Assembly (NCBI GenBank): GCA_002350445.1
Contig: DEEV01000057.1
Span: forward strand, 459 to 7,795
DNA from: Treponema sp. UBA2869
GTDB taxonomy: Bacteria; Spirochaetota; Spirochaetia; Treponematales; Treponemataceae
Direction: 5' to 3'
DNA length: 7,337 bases
In this document: piece by piece, positions 1-5,196 of the stretch
How the letters are laid out: the number at the start of each line of letters is the position of its first letter
Numbering within the stretch: position 1 is the stretch's first letter
The notes under the pieces: model-generated
What the model was told of the DNA's origin: nothing
Database searches by the model: none
Seen by the model: the letters and a program-made list of their open reading frames with translations, nothing else
Program-made: the position numbers and the translations under genes

Positions 1-323
1 TTGTAATAATCCTTAGAAGCAAATCCGTTTACAATCTGAATTTCGTCAAAACTTACCGGCTCTGAAAATTCAATGGTGATTGATTCTCCAATTCCAGGAC
101 CTTTATAGTCAGCTTCGCACCAGGTAGAATCAAAATTTCCGTCAAGAATATTGATTGGCGGGTAAAGATATTTTCCGCTGAACTGAGCCTCAACAAGTTC
201 ACTTGTGGCAACTACAGATTTAACTGAAGCCGATTTTGTCTGAGCCATAAACCAATTACTCTGAGAAAAAGTGTTCTGAGCAATCAAAAATGCACCAATT
301 AGAACCAAAAAGCTTTTTTTCAT
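1..323 (-). CDS. Secreted NADase-type glycan-binding domain protein, paralogue A (partial; C-terminus beyond the left edge)
   Basis: The reverse strand has an open frame of 107 codons from ATG at 323-321 to the window edge. The product starts MKKSFLVLIGAFLIAQNTFS, a basic tip followed by a hydrophobic stretch, and reads as a signal peptide ending near residue 20. The mature part has the motifs YPPINILDG, TWCEAD, GIGESITIEF and IVNGFASKDYY, which I recognise as the first half of the discoidin-like domain named after the glycan-binding/translocation region of streptococcal NADase. Compared by hand with the complete gene at 1864-2970, about 78 of 87 mature residues are identical, while the signal peptide differs. 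The start is supported by AAGGAG (329-334), 5 nt before the ATG. Binding to a glycan in the periplasm or at the cell surface is inferred from the family; the ligand is unknown. No catalytic domain is visible in this part. Confidence 0.85.
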   Translation of the reverse strand, partial: MKKSFLVLIGAFLIAQNTFSQSNWFMAQTKSASVKSVVATSELVEAQFSGKYLYPPINILDGNFDSTWCEADYKGPGIGESITIEFSEPVSFDEIQIVNGFASKDYY

Positions 324-335
324 AAGTTCTCCTTC

Positions 336-358
336 AAAAACACCGCGTTAGTGTTTTT
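336..358. repeat. 8-bp inverted repeat with 7-nt loop at the predicted transcription start of paralogue A
   Basis: AAAAACAC (336-343) and GTGTTTTT (351-358) are perfect reverse complements separated by CGCGTTA. The element lies between the -10 candidate and the ribosome binding site of the minus-strand gene, and it straddles the expected transcription start near 355. It could be a regulator binding site or a short 5' hairpin. The stem is mostly A:T, so a strong RNA hairpin is unlikely. Confidence 0.4.
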
Positions 359-361
359 CAA

Positions 362-390
362 AATATAACATATAGAAGAAATAGTAACAA
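362..390 (-). promoter_or_regulatory. Candidate sigma70-type promoter for paralogue A
   Basis: Read on the minus strand, TTGTTA (390-385) and TATATT (367-362) are separated by 17 nt, matching 4 of 6 and 5 of 6 consensus positions. The predicted start is about 30 nt upstream of the ATG at 323. The DNA is AT-rich, so chance matches are likely; the spacing and position are the main support. Confidence 0.45.
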
Positions 391-395
391 TATTT

Positions 396-401
396 TATTA
401 T
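396..401 (+). promoter_or_regulatory. Candidate -10 element very close to the start of the 410 gene
   Basis: TATTAT matches 5 of 6 positions of the -10 consensus and ends 8 nt before the ATG at 410. There is no convincing -35 at 16-18 nt upstream, and no Shine-Dalgarno sequence lies between it and the ATG. If real, it would give an almost leaderless mRNA. Confidence 0.25.
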
Positions 402-409
402 TCCATAGT

Positions 410-1849
410 ATGATTAAGAAAATTCTTTTTACCGTTTCGCTGTTTTTTATTACACTCTCTGCTTTTACGCAAAACTATTTAAAAGATGAAAATGGACGCA
501 GTCTTAAAGACTACTATTATTTTTTCCCGCAGGCTGATATTGCCATAACTCCGGACAATGTTATTTTTAACGAAATGAAATTCCCCCGTTCAGAATTCCG
601 GCTGGATAAAAACGGCTACTATTATGTAAAAGACTATATTGTTATTTTTGATGAACTTCATAAACTTGTTGCACTGCATAACACTTATTTGAATTATAAA
701 CAGGTTACAAAAGACGGGGCTTTAAGTTATGGCGAAAACGCTGCTTTTAAGCCGTCAACATATTTTTCTGAAACCCTGAAAAGTGGGAAAGTAAATTATG
801 ATGGCTCAGATTTGGATAAAATCTGGAAAGAAACAGTAATAAATACTGAACACAGTTCCGCTCCCTGGTGGATAAAAGATGAAGACAAATTGTATACCTG
901 GAATTACGGTCATCTTCCATGGGTTGCCGGTGGAAAAGGAATTGGAGAAAGCATTGAGGTTACTTTTGAAAATGCTATTTTTATTGTTTCCTTTTTAAAC
1001 GGCTATGTTGATCCGTTTCATCCTGATTATTTTAAGAAAAATGCGCGCGTAAAGGATATTAAAGTCACAGATTTAGATAATGATAAAGATTACTATTTTA
1101 CACTTTCCGATTCTGTAAAAGTTAAATCATTCAGACTTGAAAACTCCACAAAACATATAAAAGTGACAATAGAATCAGTTTATAAAGGTGAAAAATACAA
1201 TGATGTGTGTCTTAGTATGATTTCCGGACTGGGAATGGAACAGGAATGGGAAAGAGTTTATCCTCTTATGGAACCTACAGCGGAAGTTGGATATGAAGAA
1301 AGCTACTGGACACAACTGGCGGACAATGCCATAAACAGATACAGCGAATATACAGATGATAATTCCCCGGTTTTTGAAAAAAACGATGAAGGTCTGTATG
1401 AGCTTTATATAGATTGTAAAAATCGTAAAGAATACGGAGACTGGGCAGAAGTTAATACCACACCTGTAACTATTTTTGACAGAAATGATCTAAAAATCAC
1501 TCTTGTAAACGACGATGGCAGATATGATTATATAACTTTCTGGTCAAAAGAAGCTGTTAAGGCTTATTCATTTAAGGGAATAAACTATGGCAACAGAGAA
1601 TGTATAGATAGTATGGGCTGGTCTGAACAAGATCGAAATAAAAAGTTTGAAGAAATTAAAAATGAAGGAAGCTGGATAATAGAAAAAGCTCTTATCCATA
1701 TTGACTGGTCTATGATTCTGCCGGTTTCTGTAGAAATTAAAATCCTTTATGAAAGCGGCAGAAAAGATACCATAGTTCTGAATAAAGACCAGCTTGAAAA
1801 ACTTAAAAGATATTCAGAACTTGCTTTAAGCTATGGTGGATACAAGTAA
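410..1849 (+). CDS. Secreted protein with a central NADase-type glycan-binding domain
   Basis: This 479-residue protein starts MIKKILFTVSLFFITLSAFT, a signal peptide cleaved near residue 20 with no lipobox, so it is predicted to be periplasmic, surface-bound or secreted. Residues 22-145 are tyrosine-rich and unrecognised. Residues about 145-272 carry the same domain as the two flanking minus-strand genes: KGIGESIEVTF (175-185), then FLNGY, a KKNARVKDIKVTD block (209-221), and YKGEKYNDVCLSMI (258-271) against FKGSKYDDTCLDDI in paralogue B. The first cysteine of the paralogues (in TWCEAD) is absent here, while the second is kept (C267). The C-terminal 200 residues are charged and aromatic and resemble nothing I know. 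No Shine-Dalgarno sequence precedes the ATG, but the signal peptide fits this start. The gene is divergent from paralogue A and ends 14 bp from convergent paralogue B. Carbohydrate binding is inferred from the domain; overall role unknown. Confidence 0.8.
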   Translation: MIKKILFTVSLFFITLSAFTQNYLKDENGRSLKDYYYFFPQADIAITPDNVIFNEMKFPRSEFRLDKNGYYYVKDYIVIFDELHKLVALHNTYLNYKQVTKDGALSYGENAAFKPSTYFSETLKSGKVNYDGSDLDKIWKETVINTEHSSAPWWIKDEDKLYTWNYGHLPWVAGGKGIGESIEVTFENAIFIVSFLNGYVDPFHPDYFKKNARVKDIKVTDLDNDKDYYFTLSDSVKVKSFRLENSTKHIKVTIESVYKGEKYNDVCLSMISGLGMEQEWERVYPLMEPTAEVGYEESYWTQLADNAINRYSEYTDDNSPVFEKNDEGLYELYIDCKNRKEYGDWAEVNTTPVTIFDRNDLKITLVNDDGRYDYITFWSKEAVKAYSFKGINYGNRECIDSMGWSEQDRNKKFEEIKNEGSWIIEKALIHIDWSMILPVSVEIKILYESGRKDTIVLNKDQLEKLKRYSELALSYGGYK

Positions 1850-1863
1850 AGAGCTTTGACTGT

Positions 1864-2970
1864 TTAGGGAGCTACTCGTGCATCAACAACCTGTTTTTCT
1901 GTAAGAACTGTATAAGGGATTCCGTTCCAGTAAAGCGTATTGCCCTCAATCTTAATAATGATGGCTGTTGTTGTTTCTACATAACTAACCATTCGGGTTT
2001 TCAAAATTCTGAAGTTCCCGATTTCATATTCAGGCTCACTCCAGTCCCCGTCGTCTATACCTACAAGAAGATAATCTGCTTTTTTCTTCAAAAGGTCGCC
2101 GTACCAGGAGCCTTTAACAGAACCTTCATCATCATCTTCAAAGTACCATGTCCATAAATTAAGTTCAGAAAGTTTGTCAGAAAGTTCCTGTTTTGTACCG
2201 GATTTAATTAGTTCTCCATGATAAGAAATATTTGTAATTTCTTCCTTAAATCTGCTTATAGTGATAACATCATCACTTTTCTGCGATTTTAAATACATGG
2301 TGTTGTTTCCATAGAATAAGGTAAGGAACTGTTTTTTAAAGTCTGAAGCAGAGCTTTTAAGCATCTGTTTTGAGTTTTCTTCCTGAATCTTTTTTAATTC
2401 TTCAACACCCTTAAAAGGAATAACTTTTCCTTTGTATAAAAGACGAATGTCATCAAGACAGGTATCATCATACTTTGAACCTTTGAAAACGTCTGTTATT
2501 TTAATTGTGATTGTCTGGGCTGTCTGATCAAGAGCGAATTTAATAGACTGCCAGTCTGGGATATCATCTTTTAAAGTATATTCTTTCTGCTGGAAGTGCT
2601 TGTTTGCAACCTGAGTAAGAAGAATTGATTTTACGCGGTTATTTTTTTTGTAGTAATCTTTTGTAGCAAATCCATTTACAATCTGAATTTCATCAAAACT
2701 TACTGGTTCTGAAAACTCAACTGTGATAGATTCTCCAAGACCTGAGCCTTTTTCATCAGCTTCGCACCAGGTGTTTTCAAAATTGCCGTCAAGAATGTTA
2801 ATCGGCGGGTAAAGATATTTTCCACTGAACTGAGCTTCTACAAGCTCGCTTGTTGCTACAACAGATTTTACACTTGCAGAATCTGTCTGCGCCATAAACC
2901 AGTCACTTTGAGCAAATGAAAAATGAGACAAAAGCAGCACGCCTGCTAAAAATAAAACAGTTCTTTTCAT
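1864..2970 (-). CDS. Secreted NADase-type glycan-binding domain protein, paralogue B (complete)
   Basis: I place the start at the ATG at 2970 rather than the in-frame TTG at 2994. From the ATG the protein is 368 residues and opens directly with a signal peptide, MKRTVLFLAGVLLLSHFSFA, preceded by GGGGTG (2975-2980). Residues about 37-178 form the discoidin-like NADase-type glycan-binding domain: YPPINILDG (54-62), TWCEAD (67-72), GLGESITVEF (77-86), IVNGFATKDYYKKNNRVKSI (97-116) and GSKYDDTCLDDI (164-175). C69 and C171 could pair as a disulphide in the periplasm. Residues 188-215 are charged and perhaps helical; the C-terminal 150 residues, rich in Trp and Asp, are not recognised and may be a second binding or structural module. 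The gene lies 35 bp downstream of alr on the same strand, so co-transcription is likely. Ligand and partner are unknown. Confidence 0.85.
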   Translation of the reverse strand: MKRTVLFLAGVLLLSHFSFAQSDWFMAQTDSASVKSVVATSELVEAQFSGKYLYPPINILDGNFENTWCEADEKGSGLGESITVEFSEPVSFDEIQIVNGFATKDYYKKNNRVKSILLTQVANKHFQQKEYTLKDDIPDWQSIKFALDQTAQTITIKITDVFKGSKYDDTCLDDIRLLYKGKVIPFKGVEELKKIQEENSKQMLKSSASDFKKQFLTLFYGNNTMYLKSQKSDDVITISRFKEEITNISYHGELIKSGTKQELSDKLSELNLWTWYFEDDDEGSVKGSWYGDLLKKKADYLLVGIDDGDWSEPEYEIGNFRILKTRMVSYVETTTAIIIKIEGNTLYWNGIPYTVLTEKQVVDARVAP

Positions 2971-2974
2971 AAAA

Positions 2975-2980
2975 CACCCC
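2975..2980 (-). promoter_or_regulatory. Ribosome binding site that sets the start of paralogue B
   Basis: GGGGTG on the minus strand lies 4 nt before the ATG at 2970. It is a modest Shine-Dalgarno match, but together with the signal peptide it favours this start over the TTG at 2994, which would put an eight-residue uncharged tail in front of the basic tip. Confidence 0.5.
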
Positions 2981-3005
2981 GGAATAAACAGCAAAGCAAG
3001 AAAAA

Positions 3006-4169
3006 TTATTTTACAACCCGCTCTACTCGTTTTGAAATACTTGTAAAGATTTCGTATGAAATTGTTTTTCCTATTTTGGCAAGATCTTCGGCGGTTGTAA
3101 GAGCTCCACTTTCTTTTGGACCAAAAATCAGAACCTTATCAAAAAGCTTTACATTTTTATTATTTTTTCCAATATTTACCATGCACTGATCCATGCATAT
3201 TCTTCCTACAACCGGATATTTTTTTCCGTTAATTGTAACTTCAAGTCCCGGAGAAAAACGCCGCAAAAGTCCGTCTGCATAGCCTATAGGAAGCACTGCA
3301 ATATCTGTATCTTCAGGGGCAGTCCAGGTTCGGCCGTAAGAAACTGATTTGCCTTTAGGAAAATGCCTGATTGCAACAACCTGAGTTTCCAAAGCCATAA
3401 CAGGTTTTACTTCAAAATCTTTTTTTACAGATTTCAGGTATGATTCTGTAATTTCATCTGGATAATAACCGTAAGTGATGATTCCAGGACGGACCATATC
3501 AAAATGCATGTCTGTATTGTTTAACAAAGCCGCACTTGCAGAACATGAACAAATTCCTGGAGTTAAACCCTGCTTTTTTATATTTTCTACAGCAAGCTTA
3601 AAAGCTTCAAACTGTTTTTTTGTAAATTCCTGATTTTCCTTAGAAAGACTGTCCGAAACGGCAAAATGCGAAATAGTTCCAGCCTGATTCAAAACTCCGG
3701 AATCTGCAATCATTTTTGCCTGAACACCAGCTTCTTCCGGATAACATCCAATTCTTCCCATTCCTGTATCAACAGCAAGAAATACATCAGCTTTTTTATC
3801 TGAATTGCCATAAACTTTTTTTGCAGCCTGCGCCATCAAAGAAATATATTCTTCACCAAAAACAAGCGGAGTAATTTTATATTCAAAAAGTGATTCAAAA
3901 TCTTCGGGAACACATGGACTTAAAAGCAGAATATGTTCTTCAAAGCCCGCATTTCTAAGTTCAAAACCTTCATCGGGGCGCGCAACTGCAAAATAGTCAA
4001 TTCCGCCGGTTTCATGTGCCAGTTTTGCGGTTAAAAGCGCATTATGACCGTAACCATCAGCCTTTACAGCAATGCAGATTTTTGTCTGCGGCTCAACAAA
4101 TTTTCGTATCTGTTCAAGATTAAATTTTAAGTTATTTTTAAAGAGAACGGCTCTTGTACACCTGCCCAT
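3006..4169 (-). CDS. alr: Alanine racemase (PLP-dependent)
   Basis: The product interconverts L- and D-alanine in the cytoplasm, supplying D-alanine for peptidoglycan. The start is taken at the ATG at 4169, preceded by GGGGGA (4175-4180) at 5 nt, giving 387 residues, normal for the family; the upstream in-frame TTG at 4205 would add 12 non-conserved residues. Visible hallmarks, numbered from this start: CTRAVLFKNNLKFNL near the N-terminus, the cofactor lysine in AVKADGYGHN (K36), RPGIITYGYYP, VSYGRTWTA, the catalytic tyrosine in LPIGYADGLLRR (Y297), VVGRICMDQCMVNIG, and the C-terminal ISYEIFTSISKRVERVV. Both catalytic residues are therefore present and the enzyme should be active. It is divergent from the lipoprotein gene and is followed after 35 bp by paralogue B. 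Catabolic and biosynthetic racemases cannot be told apart from sequence alone. Confidence 0.96.
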   Translation of the reverse strand: MGRCTRAVLFKNNLKFNLEQIRKFVEPQTKICIAVKADGYGHNALLTAKLAHETGGIDYFAVARPDEGFELRNAGFEEHILLLSPCVPEDFESLFEYKITPLVFGEEYISLMAQAAKKVYGNSDKKADVFLAVDTGMGRIGCYPEEAGVQAKMIADSGVLNQAGTISHFAVSDSLSKENQEFTKKQFEAFKLAVENIKKQGLTPGICSCSASAALLNNTDMHFDMVRPGIITYGYYPDEITESYLKSVKKDFEVKPVMALETQVVAIRHFPKGKSVSYGRTWTAPEDTDIAVLPIGYADGLLRRFSPGLEVTINGKKYPVVGRICMDQCMVNIGKNNKNVKLFDKVLIFGPKESGALTTAEDLAKIGKTISYEIFTSISKRVERVVK

Positions 4170-4174
4170 AATTT

Positions 4175-4180
4175 TCCCCC
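4175..4180 (-). promoter_or_regulatory. Ribosome binding site that sets the alr start
   Basis: GGGGGA on the minus strand, 5 nt before the ATG at 4169. It supports that ATG over the TTG at 4205, which has only a T-run upstream. Confidence 0.6.
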
Positions 4181-4216
4181 AGTAATTATCATAAAGTTCT
4201 AACAAAAAAATCGCAA

Positions 4217-4228
4217 TACAATATTGTA
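4217..4228. repeat. Perfect 12-bp palindrome in the alr/lipoprotein divergent promoter region
   Basis: TACAATATTGTA is its own reverse complement. It overlaps the candidate -10 of alr (4218-4223) and the candidate -35 of the lipoprotein gene (4225-4230), a position suited to a dimeric repressor. AT-rich DNA yields short palindromes by chance, so the function is a guess. Confidence 0.4.
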
Positions 4229-4246
4229 AAAAAGCTGCAATATCAA
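4218..4246 (-). promoter_or_regulatory. Candidate sigma70-type promoter for alr
   Basis: On the minus strand, TTGATA (4246-4241) and TATTGT (4223-4218) are spaced 17 nt apart, matching 5 of 6 and 4 of 6 consensus bases. The predicted start is about 40 nt upstream of the alr ATG. Confidence 0.4.
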
Positions 4247-4252
4247 TAGAAT
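4225..4252 (+). promoter_or_regulatory. Candidate sigma70-type promoter for the lipoprotein-thrC unit
   Basis: TTGTAA (4225-4230) and TAGAAT (4247-4252) are separated by 16 nt and match 4 of 6 and 5 of 6 consensus bases. The -10 ends only 8 nt before the ATG at 4261, so transcription would begin at or next to the start codon. No Shine-Dalgarno sequence is seen. TACAAT (4217-4222) is an alternative -10 giving a leader of about 30 nt. Confidence 0.4.
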
Positions 4253-4260
4253 AAACTATT

Positions 4261-5187
4261 ATGAAATTCTATAAAGTCATTGCACTTGCAACAATTGCAA
4301 CAAGTTTATTAACAGGCTGTGCTACAACTTCAGATTCAGCAGCAAAAAATTCCGGTGTAGAAAAAAAACAAAATCCTGACAAAGCATTCATAGACTCTCT
4401 TTCGAACACTGTAATAAAAGTAACAGCATATCCAGCAAAACAGACAAATGTAAACAAAAAGTTTTCTTCTGATTATTCATTAAGCGTATGCGATAAAAGC
4501 GGACAGCCGCTTGCAAATTTTGTAATTACAGCCGAATATCCTGCTTCAAAAACTGACGGCGTAATTAATTTTGAAAAACAGAACATAACAACTGATGAAA
4601 CAGGAAAAGCTGTTTTCACTCCACAGATTCCGTCATTTGCAGCAGATACAAACGTATATTTTTACAGCGCAACAGACTCAACAAATAAAGATACAATAAA
4701 CGCTGCAAAACAAGCCGGTGCACAGGCTGCCTGGAAAGTTCGTTCGGATATAGTTACAAAGGGCGCAATTCTTTTTATCTGGGATTACAACGAAAAAGGA
4801 AAACCCGTAAATAATTCGTACGAAATTCTTTCTGAATTCAGAACACGCGGAATGACAATGACTGGAAATGCACCTGTAAACGAAACAGCTTATATTGGAA
4901 AACCGCTTAACTGGCTTTACAAACAGAATCACGAAATTGTTGAAAACAGCTACGGTTATCTTATCGTAGGAACAATACAATATGTAAAACCTGTTGAACA
5001 GGCGGAAGACGGCTGGTTCTGCTCGCTAACAGCAGATATTTCCGTTGCAGATATGAAAAACGGAACACAGGTTTTTACCGGTACATTTACAAATGAAGTT
5101 ACCGGTGCAAACTGGTCAAAAGCGACAGGAAAATGCAAGGAAGAACTTGCTAAAAAAATTGTAGATGCAATCATTTACGGATTATAA
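4261..5187 (+). CDS. Lipoprotein of unknown function with an Ig-like N-terminal region
   Basis: The 308-residue product starts with a lipoprotein signal, MKFYKVIALATIATSLLTGC; LTGC is a good lipobox and C20 the predicted lipidated residue, so the protein should be membrane-anchored facing the periplasm or cell surface. Residues about 70-135 read like a bacterial Ig-like fold (SLSVCDKSGQPLANFVITAEY, then ITTDETGKAVFTP). The C-terminal part (about 160-308), with YGYLIVGTIQY, FCSLTADISVADMKNGTQVFTG and a final helix ELAKKIVDAII, recalls LPP20/LpoB-like periplasmic lipoprotein domains, but this is an impression only. thrC follows after 9 bp, so the two are probably co-transcribed although no shared function is obvious. 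No Shine-Dalgarno sequence precedes the ATG. I do not recognise the family. Confidence 0.8.
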   Translation: MKFYKVIALATIATSLLTGCATTSDSAAKNSGVEKKQNPDKAFIDSLSNTVIKVTAYPAKQTNVNKKFSSDYSLSVCDKSGQPLANFVITAEYPASKTDGVINFEKQNITTDETGKAVFTPQIPSFAADTNVYFYSATDSTNKDTINAAKQAGAQAAWKVRSDIVTKGAILFIWDYNEKGKPVNNSYEILSEFRTRGMTMTGNAPVNETAYIGKPLNWLYKQNHEIVENSYGYLIVGTIQYVKPVEQAEDGWFCSLTADISVADMKNGTQVFTGTFTNEVTGANWSKATGKCKEELAKKIVDAIIYGL

Positions 5188-5191
5188 GAGG
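5186..5191 (+). promoter_or_regulatory. thrC ribosome binding site overlapping the lipoprotein stop codon
   Basis: AAGAGG begins within the TAA stop (5185-5187) of the lipoprotein gene and lies 5 nt before the thrC ATG at 5197. Ribosomes finishing the lipoprotein would expose or feed this site, so the two genes are likely translationally coupled. Confidence 0.65.
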
Positions 5192-5196
5192 AAAAT

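Noticed and set aside
1..2970. Mobile element flanked by two copies (paralogues A and B) around the 410 gene
   Set aside because: The copies are ordinary same-strand coding genes with diverged silent sites; there is no transposase, terminal repeat or target duplication.
2971..2994. Upstream TTG start for paralogue B
   Set aside because: It would add eight residues before the signal peptide; the ATG at 2970 has a nearby ribosome site and matches the start of paralogue A.
4170..4205. Upstream TTG start for alr
   Set aside because: The extra 12 residues are outside the conserved family, and the ATG at 4169 has a good GGGGGA site at 5 nt.
4286..4303. Tandem 9-bp repeat TTGCAACAA in the lipoprotein signal sequence
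   Set aside because: Only two units, within an Ala/Thr-rich hydrophobic stretch where similar codons recur; it keeps the frame and there is no sign of a variable repeat.
4269..4457. Minus-strand open frame inside the lipoprotein gene
   Set aside because: It lies opposite a well supported coding region with a lipobox, has no ribosome site, and its translation has no recognisable features.
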